From: Pseudomonas sp. SST3
Lineage (GTDB): Bacteria > Pseudomonadota > Gammaproteobacteria > Pseudomonadales > Pseudomonadaceae
Assembly (NCBI RefSeq): GCF_003325755.1
Contig: NZ_QORI02000017.1
Location: 1-64,000 of the forward strand
DNA: 64,000 bases
Reading direction: 5' to 3'
Shown here in pieces: positions 28,447-41,707 of the stretch (its first letter is position 1; each line of letters starts with the position of its first letter). The position numbers and the translations under genes are program-made. The notes under the pieces are model-generated. The model was not told the origin of the DNA. It saw nothing but the letters and a program-made list of their open reading frames with translations, and searched no databases.

Positions 28447-29657
28447 TGAGCAAGTTCATGGAATGGGTGGATGCGCGTTTCCCTGCGACCAAGATGTGGG
28501 AAGACCATCTAAGCAAGTACTACGCACCGAAGAACTTCAACGTCTTGTATTTCTTTGGATCCCTGGCGCTGCTGGTGCTGGTCAACCAGATCATTACCGG
28601 TATCTGGCTGACCATGAGCTTCGAGCCGTCCGCCGAGGGTGCCTTCGCGTCTGTCGAATACATCATGCGTGACGTGGAGTTCGGCTGGATCATTCGTTAC
28701 CTGCACTCCACAGGAGCATCGGCATTCTTTGTCGTGGTCTATCTGCATATGTTCCGTGGCATTCTCTACGGTTCCTACCAGAAACCGCGCGAGCTGGTGT
28801 GGATCTTCGGCATGATGATCTACCTCGCTCTAATGGCCGAAGCGTTCATGGGTTATCTGCTGCCTTGGGGTCAGATGTCCTACTGGGGCGCCCAGGTGAT
28901 CATCTCGTTGTTCGGTGCCATCCCGGTGATCGGCGCGGATCTGACCCAGTGGATTCGTGGTGATTACCTGATTTCCGGTATCACGCTGAACCGTTTCTTT
29001 GCGCTACACGTCATCGCGCTGCCGATCGTGATTCTTGGCCTGGTCGTGCTGCACATCCTGGCGCTTCACGAAGTCGGCTCGAATAACCCGATGGGTGTGG
29101 ACATCAAGAAAACCAAGGACGAAGCAGGTATGCCGCTGGATGGCATTCCGTTCCATCCTTACTACACGGTCAAGGACATCGTCGGTGTAGTGGTATTCCT
29201 GTTCGTGTTCTGCGCCATCGTGTTCTTCTTCCCTGAGATGGGTGGCTACTTCCTGGAGAAGCCGAACTTCGAAGCTGCGAACGCTTTCAAGACGCCTGAG
29301 CACATCGCGCCGGTATGGTATTTCACGCCTTACTACGCGATTCTGCGCGCCGTTCCGGACAAGCTTCTGGGCGTTATCGCCATGGGTGCTGCCATCGCCG
29401 TGCTGTTCGTGCTGCCATGGCTGGATCGTAGTCCAGTCAAGTCCATGCGTTACAAGGGCTGGATGAGCAAGATCGCACTTGTGCTGTTCTGCATCTCCTT
29501 CGTCATCCTCGGCGTGCTTGGCGTGCTGTCTCCGACGCCTGAGCGTACGTTGGTATCTCGGATCTGTACTGCTATCTACTTCGGTTACTTCATCCTGATG
29601 CCGTTCTACACCAAGCTCGAGAAGACCAAAGTAGTTCCGCAAAGGGTGGCTGGCTGA
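28443..29657 (+). CDS. petB: Cytochrome b of the bc1 complex
   Basis: 404 residues, full-length cytochrome b with eight expected membrane helices. The haem-ligand His pairs lie in helices around IIRYLHSTGASAFFVVVYLHMFRG and FALHVIALPIVILGLVVLHILALHE; the Qo-site motif is seen as PVWYFTPYYAILRA (PEWY variant). The start codon overlaps the petA stop (ATGATGA). It contains both quinone sites. Confidence 0.97.
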   Translation: MMSKFMEWVDARFPATKMWEDHLSKYYAPKNFNVLYFFGSLALLVLVNQIITGIWLTMSFEPSAEGAFASVEYIMRDVEFGWIIRYLHSTGASAFFVVVYLHMFRGILYGSYQKPRELVWIFGMMIYLALMAEAFMGYLLPWGQMSYWGAQVIISLFGAIPVIGADLTQWIRGDYLISGITLNRFFALHVIALPIVILGLVVLHILALHEVGSNNPMGVDIKKTKDEAGMPLDGIPFHPYYTVKDIVGVVVFLFVFCAIVFFFPEMGGYFLEKPNFEAANAFKTPEHIAPVWYFTPYYAILRAVPDKLLGVIAMGAAIAVLFVLPWLDRSPVKSMRYKGWMSKIALVLFCISFVILGVLGVLSPTPERTLVSRICTAIYFGYFILMPFYTKLEKTKVVPQRVAG

Positions 29658-30466
29658 TGAAAAAGCAATTCGCTGCATTGATTCTTGCATTGGTGCCGGC
29701 ATTCGGTTTCGCCGCTGGCGGTGGCGCTCACCTTGATGAGGTCGACATCGACCTGACCGACAAGGTGGCGCTGCAGGATGGTCTGAAGACTTTCGCCAAC
29801 TACTGCATGGGCTGTCACAGTGCGCAATACCAGCGCTACGAGCGTGTCGCGACCGATCTGGGGATTCCAGCGGATGTGATGCTCGACAGTGTGGTTTTCA
29901 GTGGTGCCAAGATTGGCGATCACATGAAGATTGGGATGAAGCCGGACGACGCCAAGGCCTGGTTCGGCGCGGCTCCGCCGGATCTGACGCTGGTAGCGCG
30001 AGTGCGTGGCAACGACTGGCTGTACTCGTACATGCGCAGCTTCTATGAAGACCCGGCGCGCCCTTACGGCGTCAATAACACGGTCTTCCCCAACGTCGGT
30101 ATGCCGCATGTTCTCGCGCCGCTGCAAGGCCGCCAGGTTCTGCCGGGCAAGCTGCCTGAGGGCGAATCCGTAGCCTGCAAACAGGTTCAGGTCGTTGAAG
30201 ATGGCCGCAAGCAGTTCGATCCGTTGACCGGTACCCCGATCACGCACGAAGACTGCAATGCCATGACAGTTGTGCCGGGCACCGGTGAGCTGACCGAGGC
30301 GGAGTATGACGAGAAGATCAAGAACCTGGTGACCTTCCTGGCTTACTCGGCGAACCCAGTCAAGCTGGAAAGTCAGCGCATCGGTACCTACGTACTGCTG
30401 TTCCTGGCGTTCTTCTTCGTCTTTGCCTATCTGCTCAAGCGGGAATATTGGAAAGACGTCCACTGA
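29657..30466 (+). CDS. petC: Cytochrome c1
   Basis: 269 residues with a cleavable signal peptide (about 1-21), haem-binding NYCMGCH (Cys50, Cys53, His54) and a C-terminal membrane anchor (IGTYVLLFLAFFFVFAYLLKREYW). It transfers electrons from Rieske to soluble cytochromes c. The ATG overlaps the petB stop. A strong terminator follows. Confidence 0.97.
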   Translation: MKKQFAALILALVPAFGFAAGGGAHLDEVDIDLTDKVALQDGLKTFANYCMGCHSAQYQRYERVATDLGIPADVMLDSVVFSGAKIGDHMKIGMKPDDAKAWFGAAPPDLTLVARVRGNDWLYSYMRSFYEDPARPYGVNNTVFPNVGMPHVLAPLQGRQVLPGKLPEGESVACKQVQVVEDGRKQFDPLTGTPITHEDCNAMTVVPGTGELTEAEYDEKIKNLVTFLAYSANPVKLESQRIGTYVLLFLAFFFVFAYLLKREYWKDVH

Positions 30467-30490
30467 TCCTTCGCTGTTTTGCGGTACTCT

Positions 30491-30520
30491 GCGCGCGCCC
30501 TTTTGGGCGCGTGCTTTTTT
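30491..30520 (+). terminator. Terminator after petC
   Basis: GCGCGCGCCC / GGGCGCGTGC ten-base stem with a TTTT loop and six Ts after it. Confidence 0.93.
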
Positions 30521-30555
30521 ATGCCATCCCACAATTCCAATGAAGGAGGGACCCT

Positions 30556-31173
30556 ATGGCCGCTACCAATCGGTTGGCCTGCTATTCCGATCCCGCCGAC
30601 CATTATTCGCATCGGGTACGCTATGTACTCGCTGAAAAAGGCGTCAGCGTAGAGATAATAGACGTTGACCCGGCGCACTGTCCGGTCAGACTGACTGAGG
30701 TAAATCCATACGCCAGCGTGCCTACGCTGGTGGATCGTGATCTGGCGCTGTACGAGCCGAATGTGATCACTGAATACCTGGAAGAGCGTTATCCGCACCC
30801 GCCATTGCTTCCGGTGTATCCCGTGGCCAGAGCCAATACCCGACTGCTGGTGCATAGGGTTCAGCGGGATTGGTGTGCTCTGGTAGATCGAATCGCCGAT
30901 CGCCGTACTGCCGATGCGCCACGAGCGCAGGCGCGCAAGGAGCTGCGAGAAAGCCTGACAGGTGTATCGCCTGTGTTCGCTGAGAAGCCATTCTTCATGA
31001 GCGATGAGATCAGCCTGGTGGATTGCTGTCTGTTGCCGATCTTGTGGCGTTTGCCCAAACTCGGCATAGAGCTGCCGCGGGCCGCGAAACCGCTACTTGA
31101 TTACATGGAAGTCAACTTTGCTCGAGAGGCCTTCCAGGTCAGTCTATCCGCCGTTGAGCGCGGCATGCGCTAA
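30556..31173 (+). CDS. sspA: SspA, stringent starvation protein A
   Basis: 205 residues with a glutathione-S-transferase fold: thioredoxin-like N-domain ([53 protein letters not shown]) and an all-helical C-domain. SspA binds RNA polymerase and affects stationary-phase, acid-stress and virulence genes; it lacks GST activity. GAAGGAGG precedes the ATG. It is followed 12 bases later by sspB. Confidence 0.95.
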   Translation: MAATNRLACYSDPADHYSHRVRYVLAEKGVSVEIIDVDPAHCPVRLTEVNPYASVPTLVDRDLALYEPNVITEYLEERYPHPPLLPVYPVARANTRLLVHRVQRDWCALVDRIADRRTADAPRAQARKELRESLTGVSPVFAEKPFFMSDEISLVDCCLLPILWRLPKLGIELPRAAKPLLDYMEVNFAREAFQVSLSAVERGMR

Positions 31174-31185
31174 GAGGGGCTGTAT

Positions 31186-31596
31186 ATGACTTCAAGTCGT
31201 CCTTATCTGGTTCGGGCACTGTATGAGTGGATCGTCGATAACGACTGTACCCCGCATTTGCTAGTTGATACTGATCACCCAGGTGTTCAGGTGCCCGATG
31301 GCTTTGCCAGTGATGGTCAGATCGTATTGAACGTGGCGCCAAGCGCGGTTCGCCATCTGCAGATGGACAACCAGGCGATCAGTTTCGAGGGTCGCTTCGG
31401 GGGCGTCCCCCATAGCTTGCATGTTCCATCCGCCGCGATCATGGCGATCTACGCGCGGGAGAACGGGCAGGGGATGGTGTTCGAAATCGAGCCTACCCCG
31501 CCCGACGACACTACGCCGGCTGATGATTCGTCCGGTGCGGGTGTGTCGCCGCGTCCGGCTTCGGGCGGGCGTCCTAGTTTGAAGGTCGTCAAGTAG
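31186..31596 (+). CDS. sspB: SspB, ClpXP protease specificity factor
   Basis: 136 residues. The globular N-terminal domain (SSRPYLVRALYEWIVDNDCTPH) binds the ssrA tag. A flexible Pro/Asp/Ser-rich linker leads to the ClpX-docking tail PSLKVVK at the C-terminus. It delivers ssrA-tagged proteins to ClpXP. Both functional ends are present. Translated with sspA. Confidence 0.95.
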   Translation: MTSSRPYLVRALYEWIVDNDCTPHLLVDTDHPGVQVPDGFASDGQIVLNVAPSAVRHLQMDNQAISFEGRFGGVPHSLHVPSAAIMAIYARENGQGMVFEIEPTPPDDTTPADDSSGAGVSPRPASGGRPSLKVVK

Positions 31597-31601
31597 GCCT
31601 A

Positions 31602-31639
31602 GAAAAAGCGTGGCAGCCGCGTCAGCTTGGCTGCCACGT
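31602..31639 (-). terminator. Terminator of the lpoA-yraN-gmhA-BON operon
   Basis: CGTGGCAGCC pairs with GGCTGCCACG; on the minus strand five Ts follow. It sits between the convergent sspB and BON genes and probably stops both, though only the minus side has the T-run. Confidence 0.85.
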
Positions 31640-31659
31640 GAGGTCAGCTTGTAAGTGGC

Positions 31660-32936
<1,277 letters not shown>

Positions 32937-33308
32937 TCAGCTTTCGAACGCATTTCGAATCCAGCTGGGCTTCTCTGCGTTGCCGGCTGCCGCGCCTATG
33001 GCCACCACGTCGAAGCGGCAAGGATGCCTTGCCCAGCGACTCTCCTTCTGCAGGAAAAGCTGGGCAGCCTTGATCAGCTTCTGTTGCTTGCGCAGGTCGA
33101 CGCTTTCGAGCGCGCCGCCCCATGCCGCGTGGCGTCTGTAGCGAACCTCGACGAATACTACTGTATCGCCATCGAGCATGACCAGATCAAGCTCGCCACT
33201 GCGGCATGTCCAGTTCCGGCATAACAAGGCCAGTCCATGCTGTTGCAGGTAGCGCTGTGCAAAATCTTCAGCGGCCCGTCCGCTGATCTGCTTGCTGGTC
33301 GCGGTCAA
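32937..33308 (-). CDS. YraN, UPF0102 nuclease-fold protein
   Basis: 123 residues. The restriction-endonuclease-like core is visible: GRAAEDFAQRYLQQHG, then CRSGELDLVMLDGDTVVFVEVRYR, with Glu/Asp-x(n)-Glu-x-Arg in place of the usual E-x-K (most YraN proteins have EVK or EVR). Function unproven. The start overlaps the lpoA stop by four bases, so it is expressed with lpoA. Confidence 0.9.
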   Translation of the reverse strand: MTATSKQISGRAAEDFAQRYLQQHGLALLCRNWTCRSGELDLVMLDGDTVVFVEVRYRRHAAWGGALESVDLRKQQKLIKAAQLFLQKESRWARHPCRFDVVAIGAAAGNAEKPSWIRNAFES

Positions 33309-35098
33309 TAGGGCGTATCCATTAGCGGCTGAACTTCACCGTCACGGAATTCGGCCCACGGCAGGCTTCGCTCGATCCGCTGCTCCGGCGTGATGCTCAG
33401 TGTGCCGGATAGGCCGTCGAGTCGTGTTTCCGGTAGCGCCAGCAGCTGGTTCAGGCGCGGTGCCAGCAGATAGGCGTCGGCGCCCATGGCGTACAGCCTG
33501 CCGAGGCTGCCGCGGGCTTGCGGCCACTTGCGTTCGATTTCCTGACGAAGTGGTAAATGAGCATCGAGCAGCCAGGGCGTTTCGGTGAAGCGAATGCCTT
33601 CGAGATCAAGGTACTGCGTGCGATTGTCGGTAGCGGCGTGCAAGTGAGAGGTGGCATACACAGGCAGGTCGCCGGCGTACTGGAATATCAGCGTGGGTTT
33701 GACCTGCTGCGCCTGCTGAGGCGTTGCTGCCAGGAACAGGAAATCCACGTCCTGGCGGCGTGATGGCTGGGACTCGGCGCTATTGCTGGTGGTGCTGTCG
33801 CGCTGCGCTTGGCTTCCGCTGCTGCCTACCTGCAGCAGCCTGGCGATTTGATTGGCCAGCTCGATCGGTTCGGCCAGGGGCTCGGCGGCTATGACTGTTC
33901 CGCCTTGGGCCTGCCACTCCTGGCGGAAGGCTTCGAACACGCGGTTGCCCCAGTCTCCACGAGGCGTCAGCGCTATCGCACGGCGATGCCCGTCGGCCCA
34001 GGCGCGACGTGCCACTTCGCGTGCTTCGTCTTCTGCGGCCAGACCGAACTGGAACAGCTGCGCTGGTGCCTTCTGATTTGCATCGCTGTAGTTCAAGGCG
34101 AGGGTAGCGATTGGAAGCTGCTCGCGGGCAGCCAGCTGGCGGACCATGTCCTTTTCCAGCGGGCCGATTACCAGTTCGACGCCGGAGGCGGTTGCTTGTT
34201 GGTAGAAATCGTCCAGCGAGGCCAGGCGGGTACTGTCGAATAGCTCGATCTTCAAGTCTTGCCGAGCTTCCAAATGAGCAGCGAGAAAGCCGTCACGCAG
34301 CGCGCGCGCTACGCTGGCCAGTGGGCCGTTCATTGGCAGCAGCAAGGCCACATGTGACAAGGGCTTGTCCGCCAGCTCGCGAAGCTGGATCAGCGGCTCC
34401 GGCAGGCGCCGCGCGGCAGGGTGATTGGGGTTCTGCTGTATCCAGGCGTCTATTGCCCGCTGTTGCTGGCCGATGGTGCCTGCTTGCTTGACGGTGGCTG
34501 CAAGTGATAGCCAGCCGGCCAGATCCGCATCGGGAGGGGGCTGCAGCTGATCGGAAGGAAGCGCCGAAACCAGCGACCAGATTGTTTCGTGGTTTTGCTC
34601 GGCCGCGTCACCGCTCAACAAGGGGGCGATGAACGTGCGTTCGCGTGCCGCGTCGAGCGGCTGCTTGTTTGCTTCGAGCGCTTGTGCGCGTGTCAGCTGA
34701 GCGCGCAATTGCTGCTCTACGGGCAATTCCGCGAGGCGTTCGAAAGCTGGGTGCTGCAGGGCTTGAAGGGCGCGTTGCGGTTCGCCTTCGGCCAAAGCCA
34801 GTTCCGCTTCGAGGGTTTTCGCAAACATCTGTTGCGCCGGCATCAGCTGCTCAATAGCCACCTGTTCAAGTATCTGCCGAGCCTGCGCCTGGTCGCCCTG
34901 TCGCATGCTCTGGCCGGCCGCTGACAATCGCAGCAGGGCGGCCTTTCCGGGTTCGCTGGCGTCGGCCTCCTTCAGCAGCTGTTGCGTTGACGCCTGCGGG
35001 GTGCGTGGCAGCTCGCCCAATGTCGAGGAGGGCGAGCTGGCGCAGGCCGAAAGTACGGCAGCAATGCATAAGAAAAGAAGCGGGCGAAAGCGAGCCAT
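33305..35098 (-). CDS. lpoA: LpoA, outer-membrane lipoprotein activator of PBP1a
   Basis: About 597 residues from the ATG pair at 35101/35098 (M)MARFRPLLFLCIAAVLSACASS. The lipobox LSAC predicts lipidation. The N-terminal half is TPR-like helical (about 30-250), and the C-terminal half has a periplasmic-binding-protein-like fold (HVALLLPMNGPLASVARALRDGF onward). LpoA reaches through peptidoglycan to activate the class A PBP. Frames extending upstream to 35260 would add an unlikely leader. It is divergent from rsmI. Confidence 0.92.
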   Translation of the reverse strand: MARFRPLLFLCIAAVLSACASSPSSTLGELPRTPQASTQQLLKEADASEPGKAALLRLSAAGQSMRQGDQAQARQILEQVAIEQLMPAQQMFAKTLEAELALAEGEPQRALQALQHPAFERLAELPVEQQLRAQLTRAQALEANKQPLDAARERTFIAPLLSGDAAEQNHETIWSLVSALPSDQLQPPPDADLAGWLSLAATVKQAGTIGQQQRAIDAWIQQNPNHPAARRLPEPLIQLRELADKPLSHVALLLPMNGPLASVARALRDGFLAAHLEARQDLKIELFDSTRLASLDDFYQQATASGVELVIGPLEKDMVRQLAAREQLPIATLALNYSDANQKAPAQLFQFGLAAEDEAREVARRAWADGHRRAIALTPRGDWGNRVFEAFRQEWQAQGGTVIAAEPLAEPIELANQIARLLQVGSSGSQAQRDSTTSNSAESQPSRRQDVDFLFLAATPQQAQQVKPTLIFQYAGDLPVYATSHLHAATDNRTQYLDLEGIRFTETPWLLDAHLPLRQEIERKWPQARGSLGRLYAMGADAYLLAPRLNQLLALPETRLDGLSGTLSITPEQRIERSLPWAEFRDGEVQPLMDTPY

Positions 35099-35187
35099 CA
35101 TGTGATCATTCCTGGAGGCGCTGGCGGGTGTCGGAGGATTGTACCCAAGCGCTGGCGGGGCTGCGATGTTGCGGCCTCTAAACGGGC

Positions 35188-35193
35188 TACAAT
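35188..35193 (+). promoter_or_regulatory. Candidate -10 box of rsmI
   Basis: TACAAT in the 120-base divergent gap between lpoA and rsmI, 29 bases before the GTG start. No well-spaced -35 box is obvious. Confidence 0.45.
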
Positions 35194-35222
35194 GCGCGTT
35201 TTCCGTGATTGAGGTATGCCCT

Positions 35223-36098
35223 GTGACTGCGCCAGACGATGTGAATTCCGCGGCAGGCACGCTCTACGTCGTCGCTACGCCCATTGGCAATCTGGAGGAC
35301 ATCAGTGCGCGGGCGTTGCGTGTATTGGCAGAGGTAGCTCTGATTGCCGCGGAGGATACCCGTCACTCGGCTCGGTTGATGCAGCACTTCGGTATCAGCA
35401 CGCCTCTGGTTGCGTGCCACGAGCACAATGAGCGAGACGAGGGCGGGCGTTTTATCAAGCGGCTTCTGGCCGGCGACAGTGTGGCGCTGATATCCGATGC
35501 CGGCACGCCATTGATATCTGACCCTGGATACCATCTGGTCAGGCAGGCGCGCGCGGCAGGCATACGGGTGGTGCCGCTTCCGGGAGCCTGCGCGCTGATT
35601 GCCGCGCTTTCTGCCGCGGGCTTGCCATCCGATCGCTTCATCTTCGAGGGTTTTCTGCCTGCCAAGCAGGTCGCGCGCCGTTCCCGTCTGGAGCAGTTGC
35701 GAGAAGAACCACGTACGTTGATCTTCTATGAGGCGCCGCATCGTATCCTCGACTCGCTGATCGATCTGGAGCAGGTGTTTGGTCCGGATCGGCCGGCTGT
35801 GCTGGGGCGCGAGCTGACCAAGACGTTCGAAACATTGAAGGGGGCGCCACTTGCCGAACTGCGCGCCTGGGTGGAATCGGACAGCAATCAACAGCGCGGG
35901 GAATGCGTGTTGGTGATTGGAGGCTGGCAGGCGCCGCAGGGCGATGACGCGGTCGATGCGAATACGCTTCGTGTGCTGCAGCTGTTATTGGCGGAGCTGC
36001 CGGTGAAACGGGCAGCGGCTGTGGCGTCCGAAATAACCGGTGTTAAGAAGAACCTGCTTTACCAGCTTGCCTTACAGCACAAGCAGTCGGACGAGTAG
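35223..36098 (+). CDS. rsmI: RsmI, 16S rRNA 2'-O-methyltransferase (C1402)
   Basis: 291 residues from GTG 35223, with GAGG at 35211-35214; the upstream in-frame ATG (35139) would add 28 residues and cross the promoter. The TPR-like tetrapyrrole-methylase fold shows [17 protein letters not shown], the [13 protein letters not shown] motif and the GEGVLVI-like GECVLVIGG end. It methylates C1402 in the decoding centre. It is divergent from lpoA, as in E. coli, and followed by rnpB. Confidence 0.95.
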   Translation: MTAPDDVNSAAGTLYVVATPIGNLEDISARALRVLAEVALIAAEDTRHSARLMQHFGISTPLVACHEHNERDEGGRFIKRLLAGDSVALISDAGTPLISDPGYHLVRQARAAGIRVVPLPGACALIAALSAAGLPSDRFIFEGFLPAKQVARRSRLEQLREEPRTLIFYEAPHRILDSLIDLEQVFGPDRPAVLGRELTKTFETLKGAPLAELRAWVESDSNQQRGECVLVIGGWQAPQGDDAVDANTLRVLQLLLAELPVKRAAAVASEITGVKKNLLYQLALQHKQSDE

Positions 36099-36183
36099 TC
36101 TCGTCTTATTCATCGGTACTGCTGGCTGCGTCACGGAAGGCTGTCAGCTTGCAGGCCGGGGGCGGGCAAAGTACCCTAGCGGC

Positions 36184-36542
36184 CGGAGAGTCGATCGGAC
36201 AGTCGCTGTCCTTTCCTGTTTACAGGATAGGAGGGAGGAAAGTCCGGGCTCCATAGGGCGAAGTGCCAGGTAACGCCTGGGAGGCGTGAGCCTACGGAAA
36301 GTGCCACAGAAAATAACCGCCTAAGCGCTTCGGCGCCGGTAAGGGTGAAAAGGTGCGGTAAGAGCGCACCGCACGGCTGGCAACAGTCCGTGGCTAGGTA
36401 AACCCCACTTGGAGCAAGACCAAATAGGGATCCATTGGCGTGGCCCGCGCTGGATCCGGGTAGGTTGCTAGAGGCGGTCAGTGATGGCCGTCGTAGAGGA
36501 ATGACTGTCCTCGACAGAACCCGGCTTACAGATCGACTCTCC
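36184..36542 (+). ncRNA. rnpB: RNase P RNA (M1 RNA), bacterial class A
   Basis: About 359 bases. The ends pair exactly (GGAGAGTCGATC at 36184-36195 with GATCGACTCTCC at 36531-36542) to form P1. The conserved core GAGGAAAGTCCGGGCTCC is at about 36235-36252, and the 3' conserved ACAGAACCCGGCTTA precedes the last stem. The GGTAAACCCC segment and the AGAGGAATGACTGTCC region also fit class A. It is the ribozyme that removes tRNA 5' leaders. Its place between rsmI and mraZ is the usual pseudomonad order. Confidence 0.98.
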
Positions 36543-36596
36543 GACCCTTCCGTTACGTCCTGCTTTTAAGTCCAAAATATTATTGCTCTTAACAAA

Positions 36597-36624
36597 GCAC
36601 TTTAACTTTGAAGTGCAGGTTTTT
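36597..36624 (+). terminator. Weak terminator candidate after rnpB
   Basis: GCACTTTA/TGAAGTGC hairpin followed by AGGTTTTT, about 55 bases after the mature rnpB end. It is AT-rich, like the whole stretch 36545-36760, which holds no convincing gene (a 63-codon frame at 36583 shows no family signal). Confidence 0.5.
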
Positions 36625-36729
36625 GGCTTGCCTGAATATATCTACCCAATCTCTGCGCTGCTTTACCGTCTGTCCCCTCTCTGCTCGCTAAATTCCCGTC
36701 CCATAAGGGTTTTTCCCCTCAGGCTCACC

Positions 36730-36759
36730 TTGACGGTGGGGCTGCTGCATTTCTATAGT
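36730..36759 (+). promoter_or_regulatory. Promoter of the mra-fts-mur cluster
   Basis: TTGACG (36730-36735), 18-base spacer, TATAGT (36754-36759). The predicted start lies at the MraZ operator, so MraZ could block it. Confidence 0.75.
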
Positions 36760-36767
36760 GCGCACAA

Positions 36768-36793
36768 GTGGTAGAAAGTGGAACAAAGTGGGT
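36768..36793 (+). promoter_or_regulatory. MraZ operator, three GTGG repeats
   Basis: GTGGTA, GTGGAA and GTGGGT at 36768, 36778 and 36788, each ten bases apart with AAA-ending four-base spacers. This matches the described MraZ binding pattern of GTGG repeats with ten-base period just upstream of mraZ. Autorepression of the cluster is expected. Confidence 0.9.
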
Positions 36794-36833
36794 TTTTATG
36801 GACACAAATAGCTAACTCAGAGGGAACGCAGCC

Positions 36834-37289
36834 GTGTTTCGCGGAGCAAACGCCATCAGTCTCGATGCCAAAGGGCGGCTAGCTATGCCCAGCCGGTATC
36901 GTGACGAGCTTGTTTCGCGCTGCGAGGGCCAACTGATCATCACCATCGACGCGGTTGATCGCTGTCTCGGTATATATCCACTGCCCGAGTGGGAGCAGAT
37001 CGAAGCCAAGCTCCGTGAACTGCCATCGCTGCGTGAGGAGAGCCGCCGACTGCAGCGTTTGCTGATCGGTAATGCCGTGGATCTGGAGATGGACGGCAGT
37101 GGTCGCGTGCTGGTACCGCCACGTTTGCGTGAGTACGCCGGCTTGGATAAGCGGGCCATGCTGGTGGGTCAGCTGAACAAGTTCAGCCTGTGGAACGAGG
37201 ACGACTGGAACGCGCAAGCAGATGCGGACCTGGCGGCCATTAAACAACCCGGCGCGTTGCCGGAAGAATTACGTGATCTAATCCTGTGA
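36834..37289 (+). CDS. mraZ: MraZ, transcriptional regulator of the dcw cluster
   Basis: 151 residues; two AbrB-like MraZ domains ([26 protein letters not shown] and the second repeat near [21 protein letters not shown]). The DXXXR signatures (DAKGR, DGSGR) are both present. The start is GTG at 36834 after CAGAGGGA. It forms rings that bind the repeats upstream. The stop overlaps rsmH. Confidence 0.96.
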   Translation: MFRGANAISLDAKGRLAMPSRYRDELVSRCEGQLIITIDAVDRCLGIYPLPEWEQIEAKLRELPSLREESRRLQRLLIGNAVDLEMDGSGRVLVPPRLREYAGLDKRAMLVGQLNKFSLWNEDDWNAQADADLAAIKQPGALPEELRDLIL

Positions 37290-38229
37290 GCCAGACCAGC
37301 AGCTACAACCATGTGACCGTGTTGCTCGACGAGGCCGTTGCGGCGCTCGCTGTGCGGCCGGATGGCCGCTATCTGGATGGGACCTTCGGGCGCGGCGGGC
37401 ATAGCCGCCTGCTGCTGCGGCAGCTCGGGCCTGATGGCTGTTTGCTAGGATTCGATAAAGACCCGCTAGCAATTGCTACGGGGCAAGCACTGGCGGCCGA
37501 GGATGGCCGCTTTGTCGTTGTGCAAAGAAGTTTTGCCGAGCTCGGCGCTGAAGTGGCGCAACGCGGCTGGAACGGTACTTTGAGCGGTGTCTTGTTGGAT
37601 CTCGGCGTGTCCTCGCCGCAGCTGGACGATCCTGAGCGCGGCTTCAGTTTTCTCAATGATGGTCCCCTGGATATGCGCATGGATCCCAGCCGCGGGATCA
37701 GTGTCGCGGAATGGATCGCCACGGCCAGCGAGGATGACATCGCTCGGGTACTCAAAGAGTACGGCGAGGAGCGCTTCGCCAAGCGCATGGCGCGCGCCGT
37801 GGTTCAGCGTCGGAGCGAGCGGCCTTTTGAGCGCACCGCCGATCTCGCCCAGGTGCTGACGGTTGCCAATCCTGCCTGGGAGAAAGGCAAGAACCCGGCG
37901 ACTCGCGCTTTTCAGGGGCTGCGCATCTTCATCAATAATGAACTCGGCGATCTGGAAACCGGACTCGAGGCTGCCCTGGAGGCGCTGGAGGTCGGCGGTC
38001 GGCTGGTCGTGATCAGCTTTCATTCGCTCGAAGATCGCATAGTCAAACAATTCATGCGTCGCCATGCCAAGGGCGAAGCTGACACGCTGCCCCGTGACCT
38101 GCCGATCATTCCGGAGAAGTTCGTTCCGCGCATGAAGTTGCTCGGTAAGCCACAATACGCCTCCCCGGATGAGGTCAAGGCCAACCCCCGCTCACGTAGT
38201 GCCGTGATGCGCGTTGCGGAGAAGCTGCG

Positions 38230-38233
<4 letters not shown>
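37286..38233 (+). CDS. rsmH: RsmH, 16S rRNA m4C1402 methyltransferase
   Basis: 315 residues. SAM-dependent: VTVLLDEAV start, [14 protein letters not shown] motif, and the family signature [14 protein letters not shown] near the C-terminal third. It N4-methylates C1402, the same nucleotide whose ribose is methylated by RsmI encoded 1.2 kb upstream. The start is GTG 37286, sharing bases with the mraZ stop. Old name mraW. Confidence 0.96.
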
Positions 38234-40243
<2,010 letters not shown>

Positions 40244-40244
<1 letters not shown>

Positions 40245-41707
40245 TGCCGATGCCGTTGAACCAACTGCTGCCTCAGGCGGCCAGCGCGACACTGATCCGT
40301 GAGCTCACCTTGGACAGCCGCAAGGTACGTCCTGGCGATCTATTTCTGGCTGTGCCGGGCCTTCGGCAAGACGGCCGCATACACATTGCCGATGCAATTT
40401 CCCGTGGCGCCGCAGCGGTCGCTTACGAAGCCGAAGATGCGCCTGAGATGACCGCGGAGAGTGCGGTGCTGGTACCGGTCCGCCACCTGGCGGACCAGTT
40501 GTCTGCGATCGCCGGCCGGTTCTATGGCGAGCCAAGCCGCAGCCTGCACCTGGCCGGCGTCACTGGAACAAACGGCAAGACCAGCGTGACCTATCTGATT
40601 GCTCAGGCCCTGGATCGCCTGGGGGAGCGTTGCGGGATCATCGGTACCCTTGGCACCGGCTTCCACGGCGAGCTGGTGCTCGGGCAGCACACGACGCCTG
40701 ATGCCATCGGTGTGCAGGCCAACCTGGCAAACCTGCGCAAGCAGGGCGCCCGAGCCGTGGCGATGGAGGTTTCTTCCCATGGCCTCGCTCAGGGCCGGGT
40801 TGCTGCGCTGGCGTTCGATGTGGCCGTGTTCACCAATCTATCGCGCGACCACCTCGACTATCACGGCTCCATGGAAGCCTACGGTGAGGTGAAAGCCCAG
40901 CTGTTCAAGATGCCGGGGCTTCGCTGCCGAGTGATCAATCTGGATGATCCCTTCGGGCGCGCCCTCGCCGCAGAGCATGCGGAATCGCGGCTGATCACCT
41001 ACAGCCTGGACGACGCAGCCGCTTATCTCTATTGCCCGGAAGCACGGCTTGACGATGACGGCATCCATGCGCGGCTGGTTACTCCGCAGGGTGAGCGCTC
41101 AGTGCGCAGCCCGCTACTTGGCCGCTTCAACGTCAGCAACGTGCTCGCGGCGATCGGTGCGCTGCTAGGCATGGATTATCCGCTGGATGAAATCCTCGCG
41201 GTGCTTCCGCAAATAGAAGGCCCTGCCGGGCGCATGCAGCGTCTGGGTGGCGGCGACCACCCGTTGGTGGTGGTGGATTACGCCCATACGCCCGATGCGC
41301 TGGAAAAGGTCCTTGATGCGTTGCGCCCGCATACCCGAGGCAAACTGCTGTGCTTGTTCGGCTGCGGCGGCGACCGCGATCGCGGCAAACGCGCGCTGAT
41401 GGCCCAGGTCGCCGAGCGGTTGGCCGACCGTATTGTGGTGACCGACGACAACCCGAGAAATGAAGATCCCGTGCAGATTCTCGATGAGATTCGCGCCGGC
41501 TTCGGAGCGCCGGAGCAAGCTGTGTTCATGCCGGGTCGCGCCGCGGCCATCGCCGCCTGCATCGCCGGTAGCCATGCTGACGATGTCGTGCTGCTGGCCG
41601 GCAAGGGCCACGAGGATTATCAGGAAATCAAGGGCGAACGTTTACCGTTCTCCGATCTTGACCAGGCCTCTGTAGCCCTGGCTGCCTGGAGGGACTCTAA
41701 TGCTTGA
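40244..41707 (+). CDS. murE: MurE, UDP-MurNAc-tripeptide ligase (meso-Dap)
   Basis: 487 residues. The ATP-binding loop is GVTGTNGKTSVTYL. The DNPRNEDP motif (DNPR) marks meso-diaminopimelate rather than lysine addition. The carbamylated-Lys region and the C-terminal GKGHEDYQ are present. It adds the third amino acid of the stem peptide. One-base overlap with ftsI; it overlaps murF by eight bases. Confidence 0.97.

Noticed and set aside
36583..36774. 63-codon frame between rnpB and mraZ
   Set aside because: It overlaps the likely rnpB terminator and mra promoter; AT-rich non-coding.
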